Assembly (NCBI GenBank): GCA_964555065.1
Contig: CAZKRB010000005.1
Coordinates: forward strand, 7,756-71,755
Origin: Syntrophus sp964555065
GTDB taxonomy: Bacteria > Desulfobacterota > Syntrophia > Syntrophales > Syntrophaceae
DNA length: 64,000 nucleotides
Reading direction: 5' to 3'
The notes under the pieces are model-generated. The model ran no database searches and had not been told where the DNA came from. It saw only the letters and a list, made by a program, of their open reading frames with translations. The translations under genes and the position numbers were made by a program. The stretch's first letter is position 1, and each line of letters starts with the position of its first letter. Below are positions 10,354 to 19,845 of this stretch, in pieces.

Positions 10354-11457
10354 TTACGGAACATAGGAGACGACTTTCGCCTTTTCCTTCAGGCCGATGA
10401 CGATCTTATTGAACACTTCCTGCTGTTTCTGCTGCATGAGATAGGCGGAAATCATCGCCTTGGATCGTTCATCCAGAGCGACCGTCCTGGGCTGGCGCAC
10501 TTCCAGGACCTGGACAACATGAAATCCGTACTCGGTCTGGACAACCGGGCCTATCTGGTTCTTTTTCAGTGCGAACACCGCGTCTTCAAAAGGTTTGACC
10601 ATCTGTCCCCGGGTAACGATCCCCAGATCCCCCCCGTTGCCTTTACTGGGGCAATCGGAGTTATTTTTGGCCAGTTCGGCAAAGTCCGCACCCGCCATAA
10701 TCTGTTTCCGCAGCCCTTCCGCTTTGGCCTTTTTCTCCGCCAGGACCTTCTCGCTGTCATTGGGCGCCTTGCCAATCAGAATATGACGGACGTGCACGGC
10801 CTGCGGTAACTTGAATCGGTTCGGATTGTTCTTATAAAAGGCGGAAATTTCCTTTTCCGTCGGCTTGGGCAGATCTTTCGTCTGGGCAGCCACCAGTTTG
10901 TTGATCCGGATTCCCAATCGAATCTCATCCCGCATTTTCTCTTTCGTCACCTGATTTTTCTTCAGGATCTCTTCCAGGGTCACTTTGGGGGGGAGGGTGG
11001 ATTTGACCTTTTCCACGGCCTGATCGACTTCCTGATCCGTGGCAGCAATTTTCAGTCGATTGACTTCGTTGGTCAGGAGGGTCCTGACGACGAAATCTTC
11101 CACGATTCGCTTCTGGAGATTGGCCTTCACCTCCGGCAGCTTGTCGGCGGAGATTCGGTTTTTGAAAGAGGCCAGCTTACGGTTCAATTCCGTATCCAGT
11201 TCCGTCTTGGTCATTTTCGTCCCGTCCACTTCTACCACCGTCCCTCCGGGTCCCAGGGCCGGTTTTGCTTCCGGAGCGGCCGCTTCCGGAGCGGCCGCCT
11301 GCGGAGCGGTTGCCGCCGGCGGGGTTGCCGTTTTCGCGGCGGAACCCGTTTCGTCCTTCTTCTGACAAGCCGTCAGCCCGAAAGCGAGCAGGCAGACAAG
11401 GGAAAAGAGTATGGGGAAAACCCCCTTGCGAATGCGCCTGTTTCGTGATGATGCCAT
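10354..11457 (-). CDS. Periplasmic peptidyl-prolyl cis-trans isomerase lipoprotein (SurA/PrsA type)
   Basis: 367 residues. The N-terminus is a lipoprotein signal (FGLTAC, Cys about residue 31), followed by an Ala/Pro linker with AAPEA repeats, a SurA-type N-terminal helical domain (about 75-215) and one parvulin domain (VRHILIGKAPND... FGFHVVQV). Such proteins assist folding of exported and outer-membrane proteins. There is one parvulin domain, not the two of E. coli SurA. It is monocistronic here, between convergent panB and a divergently oriented intergenic region. Confidence 0.88.
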   Translation of the reverse strand: MASSRNRRIRKGVFPILFSLVCLLAFGLTACQKKDETGSAAKTATPPAATAPQAAAPEAAAPEAKPALGPGGTVVEVDGTKMTKTELDTELNRKLASFKNRISADKLPEVKANLQKRIVEDFVVRTLLTNEVNRLKIAATDQEVDQAVEKVKSTLPPKVTLEEILKKNQVTKEKMRDEIRLGIRINKLVAAQTKDLPKPTEKEISAFYKNNPNRFKLPQAVHVRHILIGKAPNDSEKVLAEKKAKAEGLRKQIMAGADFAELAKNNSDCPSKGNGGDLGIVTRGQMVKPFEDAVFALKKNQIGPVVQTEYGFHVVQVLEVRQPRTVALDERSKAMISAYLMQQKQQEVFNKIVIGLKEKAKVVSYVP

Positions 11458-11612
11458 ATGCTCTCCTCGTTGAATTGGTTTTTCTTTTCGATCCGCCGGT
11501 CACTCCTTATTCTGCAAGAGCCGGTCTTTCCGGATTTTTCAAGTAAGCGGGGGCGAGTATAGGGAAAATGCCGGTAAAGGTCAAGACTAGATTGGAAAAT
11601 AATTCGGCAGGT

Positions 11613-13004
11613 TCAGCCGACATTCCGGGATTCCAGCCGCCTCAGATTTTCCAGCATTGCCATTCCTTCCGCCGGCCCCGGAGCTTTTTTCGTCCGGAAC
11701 GCCGCGGGATCTCCGCAGAGAGGGTGTTCCAGCCTTTCCAGAAGCTCCGGCACGGCCTGCCAAAGGCTCACCGCAGGATAATCGGTTTCCGAAAGATAAT
11801 GAACCAGCTTCATCGTGCGAAAAGCGTCAAACCATTCCTGGAAATGCCGGGTCCTTTTTTCCGGACTCTTGTGTGTTTTGCAGATCCGTTCCCATGCGGC
11901 GGGAAATCCATTCCTTTCCAGGAATGAAACCAGGAGGGGAGAAAGGTCTCCCGCCAGCCGCAGGGCGAAGCTCCCCCCCTCTCCGATGCAGGATTCCATT
12001 CCCAGGAGCCACTTCTTCAGCAGCAGAAAAATCCGCGGATCATAAAAAAAATCTTCCCGCTGTTGGCCGGCGAGAAATCCACACATCCGCTGCCCCGTCC
12101 CGAAAGGCACCCTTTGGGAAGGGCGGGCGGAAGGATAAACCCGGGTGGCGGTGATTCTTCCCATAGGAGCCAGCTTGGCCAGCTTGTTCAGAAAATAAAA
12201 ATCCTCCCCCGCTTCGCGGCGGTTCATCCCGCGGACGGCCGCATAGCCCCGGACGGAACAGCTGATCGTCGACCCGATGGCATGGAAGGCATAGGGAGAG
12301 CCCGCGTACTTCAATCCGAGCACGTAATAGCGCAGGAAGGTCTCATAGCTGCAGATGGCGGCCAGCAGTTCCGGATCCGAGGGAAAGGGGTGGGCATAGG
12401 AAAGGACCGCCGCCACCGGGCGGCCATCCTCATAAAAACGACGGACGGCGGAGAGATAATCGGCGGCAACGGGGGAATCTGCATCGAGGCACAGCAGCCA
12501 TCCGTCATCGGGGCGCCGGTACTCCATTGCCCTGAGCCCCGCGTCCATCCCCCATTTTCTGGCCAGACCGACGCCTCCCTTCTTGAGGGGCATTTCCCAG
12601 CCGGCCGACGAGGCATCCAGGTAGGCAAGGCGCAAGCCGCGGGAGAGGATTTCCCGACAGTTTCCGGCAAGAAGGGGATCGGCGTCCGCCGGGGGAGGAA
12701 ACCGCCCCATGCTGAGATACCGCAGGATCTCCAGGGTTTCCTTATTGTCCTGAAGGGCTTTCCGGCTGACCAGCGGATAGGGGCGATTGTTGATCACGCA
12801 GATCACCAGGGTCCGTTGAAGTTCCCCGGGTTCATTCCGGGCCAGGCTGGCCAGGGTGGAGAACAGATACTGCTTTTCCGCCAGGGCCGGAATGACCACC
12901 ACCGCCTGGATCCCTTGAAGGGAACGGGAATCGGCGTTCAGGGGAGGCCCAACCGGGGAGCCGCATTGCTGAAGATAGGCGGAAATGGAAGGAGGAAGGC
13001 TCAC
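11613..13004 (-). CDS. Glycosyltransferase family 2-like protein
   Basis: 463 residues. VVVIPALAEKQYLFSTLASL near residue 34 is a GT-A first strand, and LLCLDADSPVA supplies a DxD-like metal site; GEDFYFLNKLAKL fits the ED motif of GT2 enzymes. No membrane segment is evident, so it would act in the cytosol on a nucleotide sugar. The acceptor is unknown. Its start overlaps the stop of miaA by 4 bases, suggesting translation from the same message. Confidence 0.65.
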   Translation of the reverse strand: MSLPPSISAYLQQCGSPVGPPLNADSRSLQGIQAVVVIPALAEKQYLFSTLASLARNEPGELQRTLVICVINNRPYPLVSRKALQDNKETLEILRYLSMGRFPPPADADPLLAGNCREILSRGLRLAYLDASSAGWEMPLKKGGVGLARKWGMDAGLRAMEYRRPDDGWLLCLDADSPVAADYLSAVRRFYEDGRPVAAVLSYAHPFPSDPELLAAICSYETFLRYYVLGLKYAGSPYAFHAIGSTISCSVRGYAAVRGMNRREAGEDFYFLNKLAKLAPMGRITATRVYPSARPSQRVPFGTGQRMCGFLAGQQREDFFYDPRIFLLLKKWLLGMESCIGEGGSFALRLAGDLSPLLVSFLERNGFPAAWERICKTHKSPEKRTRHFQEWFDAFRTMKLVHYLSETDYPAVSLWQAVPELLERLEHPLCGDPAAFRTKKAPGPAEGMAMLENLRRLESRNVG

Positions 13005-13918
13005 AGCGAAAGCTTCCTTTCCACCAGTTCCTTCAACAGGGCGTAATCATCCCCTTCAATCCAGGAAATGGCGATGCCGTGGCGCTCCATGCGCCGAAAC
13101 CAGGTTTCCTGCCTTTTGGCGAAACGGCCGATGCGCACAGCCAGCTGCTCAACCATCTCCCCATAGGAGATTTTCCCCTGGAGATACAGGCCGGCATAGC
13201 GGTATTCCAGGCCAAAGAAGTGGAGCCGCTCCCAGGAAATGCCCGAACGGTGCAGTTCCTTCACTTCTTCGATCATCCCGGCCTCCAGGCGCTCCCTCAA
13301 CCGCCGGGCGATCCGCTTTCGGAGGAGTTTCCGGTCCCAGTGAATGCCGATGACCACCGGCACGATGGGAGGGCGGTCAGGTTGCGCTGCCGCTCCCGGC
13401 TCACGGGAAAAGGCGGCAATTTCCAGGGCGCGCATCAGGCGCGAACGGTCCAGCAGGTCCGTCGTATTGTGAAGCGTCGGGTTCAACTCCAGCAGCCTCT
13501 GGTGGAGACTATGCAGCGGTTCATTCTTCAGGGACTCCCGCAGTGCGCAATTTTCCGGAACCTGCTCCATCCGGTATCCTTCCAGGACCGCGGAGAGGTA
13601 CATCCCCGTTCCCCCCACCAGGACGGGCGCCAGGTCCCGGGAGATCACCTCCTCGAAAACCTCGTAGAAGCGGGCCTGATACTCAAACACGTTGAACTCG
13701 TAATCGGGCTCCACGATGTCGATGAGGTGATAGGGGATAACCCCGCCATCGATCCGGTAGTCTTCCAGATCCTTTCCGGTCCCGATGTCCATCCCGCGGT
13801 AGACCTGGCGCGAATCAGCGGAAATAATCTCCGATTCAAGCTCCCCGGCCAGCCGTACCGCCAGCCTGGTCTTGCCGGATGCCGTGGCGCCGAGGATCAC
13901 AACAAGGTTCGTCTTCAT
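13001..13918 (-). CDS. miaA: tRNA dimethylallyltransferase
   Basis: 305 residues from the ATG at 13918; the frame stays open upstream to 14101, but family homology starts here (LVVILGATASGKTRLAVRLA, P-loop). DSRQVYRGMDIGTGK, LVGGTGMYL and the C-terminal tRNA-binding part are present. The enzyme adds dimethylallyl to A37 of tRNAs reading UNN codons. The ribosome site before the ATG is weak. Confidence 0.96.
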   Translation of the reverse strand: MKTNLVVILGATASGKTRLAVRLAGELESEIISADSRQVYRGMDIGTGKDLEDYRIDGGVIPYHLIDIVEPDYEFNVFEYQARFYEVFEEVISRDLAPVLVGGTGMYLSAVLEGYRMEQVPENCALRESLKNEPLHSLHQRLLELNPTLHNTTDLLDRSRLMRALEIAAFSREPGAAAQPDRPPIVPVVIGIHWDRKLLRKRIARRLRERLEAGMIEEVKELHRSGISWERLHFFGLEYRYAGLYLQGKISYGEMVEQLAVRIGRFAKRQETWFRRMERHGIAISWIEGDDYALLKELVERKLSL

Positions 13919-14080
13919 GTCGCAAGCCAATCTTCTTGAATATTCCAGGCAATCAATGGTAGCAGAAAGACCCTTCCCGGTTGTGGAAGGCAGGAACGTT
14001 TCTCCGGGAGCGCAGAAAATCAGTCTCCCCTTCCTCTTTTCTTTTGCCTTGATGAGAATCGTCGTATAAATCAAACCGCC

Positions 14081-15475
14081 ATGAATGACAAGAGCCTTCA
14101 TCTGGGGAAAGGCCCCATTCTCCCTCTGCTGCTGAAAATGAGCGGGCCGTCCATCGCCGCCATGCTGGCCATTGCCGTCTACAATCTCATCGACGCCTTC
14201 TGGCTTGCCCGCCTCAGCCCGAATGCCATGGCCGCCTTGACGCTCTGTTTTCCCATCCAGTTCATCTTCGGCGGCATCGGGGTGGGAACGGGAGTGGGGG
14301 CGGGGTCCTACGCCTCCCGGATGTTCGGGGCGGGAGAAGACTTGAAAGCCCGCCAGACGGGGGGGCAGGTGATCTTTCTTTCCGGCGCCCTGGGAGCGCT
14401 GTTTATCGGAGGGATCCTTGCCGATCCGGAGCCGATCCTGAGGACTTTCGGCGCCACCAGGGAGATCCTGCCCCTGGCCCGCCAGTATCTCGTGACGGTG
14501 ATCCCCGGCGTTCCCTTTCTTTTTTTGATCATGATGATCAGCAATCTCCTTCGGGCGGAAGGCCGACCTCGCCTCGCCATGAATCTTTTTCTCGTCAATG
14601 CGGGCATCAGCGCCGTCCTCGATCCTTTCCTCATCTTCGGCTGGGGGCCTTTTCCCCGCCTGGGGATCCGGGGCGCCGCCCTGGCCGCTGTTCTATCCCA
14701 GGCGGCGGGGGGGCTCCTCGCCCTTTACTATCTGCAGCAGCGCGGTTCAAAGTACCGGCTGCAATGGCCTCATCTCCTCCCGAATCCGCCGATCCTCCTG
14801 TCCATCTATCAGACGGGGTTTCCTTCCATCATCATCAACCTCGTGGTCAGTCTGGGAGTCCTGGTGCACAACCTTGTACTCGCCGGCTACGGCAGCCTAG
14901 CCGTCGCCACCCTGGGCATCGTCTTTCGGACCAACGGGCTGATCATGATGATGATGTACGGCATCGGCCACGGACTCATGCCCCTGGTCGGCTTCAGCGA
15001 AGGGGCGAGACTCTACGACCGGCTGACGGCAACGGTGAAGCTCGCCGTCAAAATTTCCGTCGGCATCGCCCTGCTGAGCCTGGCCGTTACGGAAGCCTTC
15101 GCCCCGGTTATCGCCGGCGTTTTTTCCCCGAACCGGGAGCTGCAGGCCCTGACGGTCAACGCCCTGCGCCTGAATGTCTGGATGCTCATCACCGCCGCGC
15201 CCAGCCTCATGTGGATCAACATGTTCATCGGCCTTGGACGGGGAACCGCCGCCATGGTGCTGCTGGTCGGCCGCGACACCCTGATTCTCATTCCCCTGCT
15301 GCTGACCCTCCCTTCCCTTTTCGGCATCAACGGCGTCTGGATGGCCCAGCCCCTTGCAAGCGCCCTGGCCTTCCTCTTCATTCTTTATTGGACCAAACGC
15401 CAGTACCGGCTTTTTGCCGCCCAGAATTCGGAACCGGCAAGAAAGATCCAGTCATCCACAACCATAACACTTTGA
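14081..15475 (+). CDS. MATE family efflux transporter
   Basis: 464 residues with about 12 membrane segments in two homologous halves; the N-half starts ILPLLLKMSGPSIAAMLAIAVYN and has LIDAFWLARLSPNAMAA, typical of the DinF/NorM superfamily. It probably exports cationic or amphipathic compounds using a Na+ or H+ gradient; the substrate is unknown. It is divergent from miaA with a short shared upstream region. Confidence 0.9.
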   Translation: MNDKSLHLGKGPILPLLLKMSGPSIAAMLAIAVYNLIDAFWLARLSPNAMAALTLCFPIQFIFGGIGVGTGVGAGSYASRMFGAGEDLKARQTGGQVIFLSGALGALFIGGILADPEPILRTFGATREILPLARQYLVTVIPGVPFLFLIMMISNLLRAEGRPRLAMNLFLVNAGISAVLDPFLIFGWGPFPRLGIRGAALAAVLSQAAGGLLALYYLQQRGSKYRLQWPHLLPNPPILLSIYQTGFPSIIINLVVSLGVLVHNLVLAGYGSLAVATLGIVFRTNGLIMMMMYGIGHGLMPLVGFSEGARLYDRLTATVKLAVKISVGIALLSLAVTEAFAPVIAGVFSPNRELQALTVNALRLNVWMLITAAPSLMWINMFIGLGRGTAAMVLLVGRDTLILIPLLLTLPSLFGINGVWMAQPLASALAFLFILYWTKRQYRLFAAQNSEPARKIQSSTTITL

Positions 15476-15650
15476 ATGCACAACATAAAAACACGAATTT
15501 CACTTTAAACTGCAAGCAGCGGATATTTATATTCAACTCGCAGACTTTGATGGGGCCATGAACCGGCAAGGAAAGCGGTTGAAGTCGACGGAAAAATTGG
15601 TTAGATTGACGGGTAAACTTTAAAATTCTTCTCTGGAGAACGTATCAACC

Positions 15651-16073
15651 GTGCCGAAGTCCACCCAACCGGAAGATTTGACCGGGCTGACCCTCCTCGG
15701 GCGGGAGTCCAAGCCTTCCAAAAAGCTGGAAACCTTTCCCAACCGTCATCCCGGCCGGGATTACACCGTCACCCTGGAGACAAAGGAGTTTACCTGCGTC
15801 TGCCCCATGACCGGCCAGCCGGATTTTGCCGAGCTTCGGATCTCGTACATTCCCAACGCCGCCATTGTGGAATCCAAGTCCCTCAAACTCTACCTTTGGT
15901 CCTATCGCAACGAAGGCATTTTCCACGAACATGTCACCAACGTGATCCTGGAGGACCTGGTCGCCGCGCTGTCACCCCGCTGGTGCAAAGTGACGGCGAA
16001 TTTCGGGGTGCGCGGGGGGATTTCCATCACCGTGGAGGCCGAATACCAAATGCCGGGAAAGGCAGAACCATGA
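15651..16073 (+). CDS. queF: NADPH-dependent 7-cyano-7-deazaguanine reductase
   Basis: 140 residues from a GTG start, the short unimodular QueF. It has TCVCPMTGQPDFAEL with the catalytic Cys and Asp, and ESKSLKLYLWSYRNEGIFHE, the QueF signature. It reduces preQ0 to preQ1 in queuosine synthesis. The stop overlaps the next start in ATGA. I looked for a preQ1 riboswitch in 15476-15650 and could not support one. Confidence 0.96.
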   Translation: MPKSTQPEDLTGLTLLGRESKPSKKLETFPNRHPGRDYTVTLETKEFTCVCPMTGQPDFAELRISYIPNAAIVESKSLKLYLWSYRNEGIFHEHVTNVILEDLVAALSPRWCKVTANFGVRGGISITVEAEYQMPGKAEP

Positions 16074-17242
16074 TCGATCCCGGAGAATCCACGCTGAACA
16101 TGGATTTCGACACCCCCGTCGATCGCCGGGGAACGTCCTCGGAAAAATGGGAAAAATACGAAGGGCGCGACATTCTTCCCCTCTGGGTGGCGGACATGGA
16201 TTTCCGCTCCCCCGAGGCCGTGATTGACGCCCTGCAGCATCGGGTGGCTCACGGAGTGTTCGGCTACACAAATCCCCCCTGCGAGCTCGTGGAAGTCGTC
16301 TGCGCCATGCTTGAGGATCTCTATTCCTGGAGCGTCGAACCGGAGTGGATCATCTGGCTGCCCGGCCTGGTCTCGGGCCTCAATGTGGCCTGCCGGACAG
16401 CCGGACACGAAGGGGATGAAATTTTGACGGCGACCCCCGTCTATCCCCCCTTCCTGACCTCCCCCGGGTTTGCCGACCGCCGGCTGAAAACGCTCCCCGT
16501 CATCGACGAGGGAAATCGCTGGGGATTCGATTTTGACCGCCTTTCGCAGTCCCTGACCGCGAAGACGACCCTCTTTCTCCTGTGCAACCCCTTCAATCCC
16601 GTGGGGCGGGTTCTGGATGAAGACGAGCTGATCCGGCTGGCGGAGATCTTTGCCGGAAAGGACCGGATCATCTGCTCCGATGAAATTCACTGCGGCCTGA
16701 TTCTTGATCCGGCCCGGCGCCACATCCCCCTGGCCACGCTGGATCCCGAGATCGCGGAGCGGACCATCACCCTGATGGCGCCTAGCAAAACGTTCAACAT
16801 CCCCGGACTGGGCTGCTCCTTTGCCGTCATCTCCCATGAGCCGCTGCGCAGACGGTTCCGCCGGGCCATGGCCGGCATTGTTCCGCACGTCAATGCACTG
16901 GGGTTCACCGCGGCACTGGCCGCTTACCGCGACAGTTCGGCCTGGCATGCCGCGCTGCTCTCCTATCTGCGCGGAAACAGCCTGCTGGTGGAAGACGCCG
17001 TTGCCCGCTTCCCCGGCCTTTCCATGCATTCCGTGGAGGGCACCTACCTCGCCTGGATCGACACCCGGCCGACCGGCCTCGAAGATCCGGCGGACTTTTT
17101 CGAAAAGGCCGGGGTGGGGCTTTCCGATGGCCGCTACTTCGACGGTCCGGGATTTGTCCGGCTTAATTTCGGCTGCCCCCGGGAAACCCTGAAGGAGGCC
17201 CTGCGGCGAATGGCTCAGGCCCTGGAAGGGCTCACGCTTTAA
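16070..17242 (+). CDS. MalY/PatB family PLP aminotransferase (cystathionine beta-lyase type)
   Basis: 390 residues from the ATG at 16070, inside the queF stop. Fold-type I PLP features: LPLWVADMDF (the MalY/PatB N-terminal motif), CNPFNPVGRV, CSDEIHCGLIL, and the lysine region MAPSKTFNIPGLGCSFAVIS. The family cleaves cystathionine or acts as a general C-S beta-lyase/aminotransferase. No direct link to queuosine is known to me; the overlap probably reflects operon packing. Confidence 0.88.
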   Translation: MIDPGESTLNMDFDTPVDRRGTSSEKWEKYEGRDILPLWVADMDFRSPEAVIDALQHRVAHGVFGYTNPPCELVEVVCAMLEDLYSWSVEPEWIIWLPGLVSGLNVACRTAGHEGDEILTATPVYPPFLTSPGFADRRLKTLPVIDEGNRWGFDFDRLSQSLTAKTTLFLLCNPFNPVGRVLDEDELIRLAEIFAGKDRIICSDEIHCGLILDPARRHIPLATLDPEIAERTITLMAPSKTFNIPGLGCSFAVISHEPLRRRFRRAMAGIVPHVNALGFTAALAAYRDSSAWHAALLSYLRGNSLLVEDAVARFPGLSMHSVEGTYLAWIDTRPTGLEDPADFFEKAGVGLSDGRYFDGPGFVRLNFGCPRETLKEALRRMAQALEGLTL

Positions 17243-17313
17243 AAGGAAACCCGCCGCGGCCTGATTTTACCGGCAGCGGCTCAAAGGCAAACGTTTTTTC
17301 ATGGGAGGAAAGG

Positions 17314-17565
17314 ATGGCCTTGAAGATCAAGATCTACACGCTCAGTACCTGCAGTCACTGCAAAGCCGCCAAGAAGTTCTTCAACGACTGCTCGGCAGAT
17401 TACGATTGTGTCGAGGTGGACCTGCTGGCCGGTGAGGAGCGGGTCCGGATGCTCGAAGAAGTCATTAAAGTCAATCCAGCCATCTCCTTCCCCACGATCC
17501 TCATCGGTGATGAGGTCATTGTGGGATTCCAGGAAGACCGGCTCCGGGAGGCCCTGGGACTGTGA
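17314..17565 (+). CDS. Glutaredoxin-like protein
   Basis: 83 residues with the thioredoxin-fold active site STCSHCKAA at residues 12-17, cis-proline region SFPTILIG and GFQEDRLREAL at the end. This is the small glutaredoxin/NrdH-like group often paired with ferredoxin:thioredoxin reductase. A good AGGAAAGG precedes the ATG. The stop overlaps the FTR gene, so the two form a redox pair in which FTR would reduce this protein. Confidence 0.88.
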   Translation: MALKIKIYTLSTCSHCKAAKKFFNDCSADYDCVEVDLLAGEERVRMLEEVIKVNPAISFPTILIGDEVIVGFQEDRLREALGL

Positions 17566-17909
17566 CAATGGACCGGGAAATCCTCTACGACAGGCTGAAG
17601 AAGATCAACGAACCCAAGGGTTTCTTCTTTAACAAGGATCGAACGTGGGTTCTCGATCTCCTCGAAAGCCTGCTGATTAACAGGGAGCGTTACGGGTACA
17701 TGTCCTGCCCCTGCCGACTGGCGGCCGGCGATCGGCAGCGGGATCAGGACATCATCTGCCCCTGCGCCTACCGGGAACCGGACATCGCGGAGTACGGAAG
17801 CTGCTATTGCGCGCTTTATGTCTCCGGCGACTGGAACGAGGCCGAAGGGACTCACCCGCTGGTTCCCGAGCGCAGGCCCCCGGGAAAGATTCTCGGGATT
17901 TCTCCCTGA
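17562..17909 (+). CDS. Ferredoxin:thioredoxin reductase catalytic subunit-like
   Basis: 115 residues (GTG 17562 or ATG 17568). The cysteine pattern SCPCRLA, ICPCAYR and SCYCALY is that of the FTR catalytic chain, whose [4Fe-4S] cluster and redox disulfide pass ferredoxin electrons to a thioredoxin-fold partner. No variable subunit is visible, as in non-phototrophs. The 4-base overlap with the glutaredoxin gene points to it as the partner. Confidence 0.9.
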   Translation: MTMDREILYDRLKKINEPKGFFFNKDRTWVLDLLESLLINRERYGYMSCPCRLAAGDRQRDQDIICPCAYREPDIAEYGSCYCALYVSGDWNEAEGTHPLVPERRPPGKILGISP

Positions 17910-17944
17910 TGAGAGCCGCCAAGGAAAAGGGGAAAGAGAAAATC

Positions 17945-19507
17945 ATGAACGGCGCCGAAATGCTCGTCCGGACCGCTGCCCAGGCGGGGATCGAAGTCTG
18001 CTTCGCCAATGCGGGCACGACGGAAATCCACATCGTCAACGCCCTGGAGAAAATCCCCGGGATACGCCCCCTGCTCTGCCTTTTTGAAGGCGGATGCAGC
18101 GGCGCTGCCGACGGCTATGCCCGGATGAAAGGTCAGCCGGTTATGACCCTGCTCCATCTGGGTCCGGGATGCGCCAACGCCGTCGCCAATTTTCACAACG
18201 CCCGCCGTGCCGGCTCGCCGATTTTCAACGTAGTGGGCGATCACGCGAGCTGGCACCGTCCCGCGGACCCGCTGCTCAACATGGACGTGGAAAGGCTGGT
18301 GGGAACCTTTTCGGGATGGCAGCGGACCAACGAATCGGTGGAGAGCATTTCTCTCGACGCGGCGGAGGGAATCTCCGCCGCCCTTTCCGGCCGGATCGCC
18401 ACGCTCATTCTGCCGGCGGATCATGCATGGGCGGAACCCTCTTCCGCCGAGATCCACCTTTCCGGCTTCCGCTTCGACCCGGTGGATAAAGACGTCGTGG
18501 AAGAGGGCGCCAGGCTTCTGCGGACAGCCTCCCCCAAGGCGCTTTTCCTTGGCGGCCGGGCGCTGGGGACAATTGGGCTCCAGGCCGCGGCACGCATTGC
18601 GGCGGCGACCGGCTGCGATCTGCTCACCGATGTCTTTCCCGCCCGGATGGAACGGGGCGCAGGGACCCCTTTGGTCCGGAAAATCCCCTATTTTCCCGAA
18701 CAGGCAACAGCGGCCCTGTCCCGCTATGGGGCCCTTTTGTTTGCCGGAGGGCGGGAGCCCGTCGCTTTCTTCGGTTATCAGGACATGCCCGGCCGGCTTC
18801 TGAAATCCGATCAGCGGCGCGTGCACATCGGAACCGGCCTCCAGGATGAGGCCGAGGCCCTTTCCTGTCTGGCCGATGCGCTCGATGCCCCTGAATCTCC
18901 CCCTTCCGGTGCGCCTTTCATGGCTTCTCTCCAGCGGCCATCCCTTCCCGCAGGCGCCCTGAACCCGGAGAAGGCCTGCCGGGCGCTCGCCGCCCTGCAG
19001 CCGGAAAACGCCATTATCGTCGATGAATCCCTGACCTCTGGATTTTCTTACTATGCCATGGCGGCCGGTGCGGCGCCTCACACCCTCCTGTGCCTGACCG
19101 GCGGAGCGATCGGCCAGGGGATTCCCAGCGCCGCCGGGGCCGCGGTGGCCTGCCCTGATCGGACTGTCATCAATCTCCAGGCCGACGGCAGCGCCCTTTA
19201 TACACTCCAGGCCCTCTGGACGCAGGCACGCGAAAACCTCAACGTCATTACCCTGATCTGCTCCAACCGGAGCTACCGGATCATCCGGATGGAACTGAAG
19301 CGGGCGGGGCTGCCCCAGGCCGGACCCGCCGCGGCCGCCCTGACCGATCTCGGCCATCCCGACCTTAACTGGGTAAAGCTCAGCGAGGGATTCGGCGTTC
19401 CCGCCACGTCCGTCTTTACCGTGGAAGAGCTGACAACCGCTTTTCTGCGGGCCCTGGCCGAAGCGGGACCGCACCTGATCGAAATGGTCTACAGCCTTGA
19501 CTCTTAA
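17945..19507 (+). CDS. Thiamine diphosphate-dependent enzyme, acetolactate synthase/benzoylformate decarboxylase-like
   Basis: 520 residues. The N-terminal pyrimidine-binding domain has CFANAGTTEIHI and FEGGCSGAADGYARM, with the catalytic Glu in FEGG. The C-terminal ThDP domain has LTGGAIGQGIPSAAGAAVA and LQADGSALYTLQALWT...NLNVITLICSNRSY (the GDG-N motif, here ADG). It probably decarboxylates or condenses a 2-oxoacid; substrate unknown. A second in-frame ATG at 17909 overlaps the FTR stop, so coupling with the redox pair is possible. Confidence 0.8.
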   Translation: MNGAEMLVRTAAQAGIEVCFANAGTTEIHIVNALEKIPGIRPLLCLFEGGCSGAADGYARMKGQPVMTLLHLGPGCANAVANFHNARRAGSPIFNVVGDHASWHRPADPLLNMDVERLVGTFSGWQRTNESVESISLDAAEGISAALSGRIATLILPADHAWAEPSSAEIHLSGFRFDPVDKDVVEEGARLLRTASPKALFLGGRALGTIGLQAAARIAAATGCDLLTDVFPARMERGAGTPLVRKIPYFPEQATAALSRYGALLFAGGREPVAFFGYQDMPGRLLKSDQRRVHIGTGLQDEAEALSCLADALDAPESPPSGAPFMASLQRPSLPAGALNPEKACRALAALQPENAIIVDESLTSGFSYYAMAAGAAPHTLLCLTGGAIGQGIPSAAGAAVACPDRTVINLQADGSALYTLQALWTQARENLNVITLICSNRSYRIIRMELKRAGLPQAGPAAAALTDLGHPDLNWVKLSEGFGVPATSVFTVEELTTAFLRALAEAGPHLIEMVYSLDS

Positions 19508-19563
19508 ATATATCACCCCCAAAACCCCTCAGAGACGAAGCGGGTTGTTCGGCGAGGCGCCCT

Positions 19564-19842
19564 ATGAATAACAGAATGTTCATCAATCCCCTCTATTCCA
19601 AACCCACTGTCGAGTACCCCTGCCGGTGGATCTATAAAGTGATCGGCATGGACTGCGAGCGGGTCCGGCAGGCCATTGTCGAAGTGGTGCAGGAGCGCCC
19701 CTGTGAAATCCGTTATTCCCGCAGCAGCGCCAGGGGAAAATATCACAGCTTCTCCCTGGAGATGACCCTCACCAGCGACGAGCAGCGCCTCTCTATCTTT
19801 GAATCCCTGATGAAGCATCCGGCCATCCGGATTGTCCTGTAA
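19564..19842 (+). CDS. DUF493 (YbeD-like) protein
   Basis: 92 residues. YPCRWIYKVIGMDCERVRQAIVEVV and the alternating strand pattern ending KHPAIRIVL match DUF493, a small ferredoxin-like alpha/beta fold protein that in other bacteria sits beside lipoate genes. No such neighbour is present. Function unknown. Confidence 0.8.
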   Translation: MNNRMFINPLYSKPTVEYPCRWIYKVIGMDCERVRQAIVEVVQERPCEIRYSRSSARGKYHSFSLEMTLTSDEQRLSIFESLMKHPAIRIVL

Positions 19843-19845
19843 CCG

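Noticed and set aside
13919..14101. N-terminal extension of MiaA to 14101
   Set aside because: MiaA homology begins at 13918 and the extension overlaps the divergent MATE start.
15476..15650. preQ1 riboswitch upstream of queF
   Set aside because: No convincing hairpin plus A-rich tail pairing to a Shine-Dalgarno could be found.
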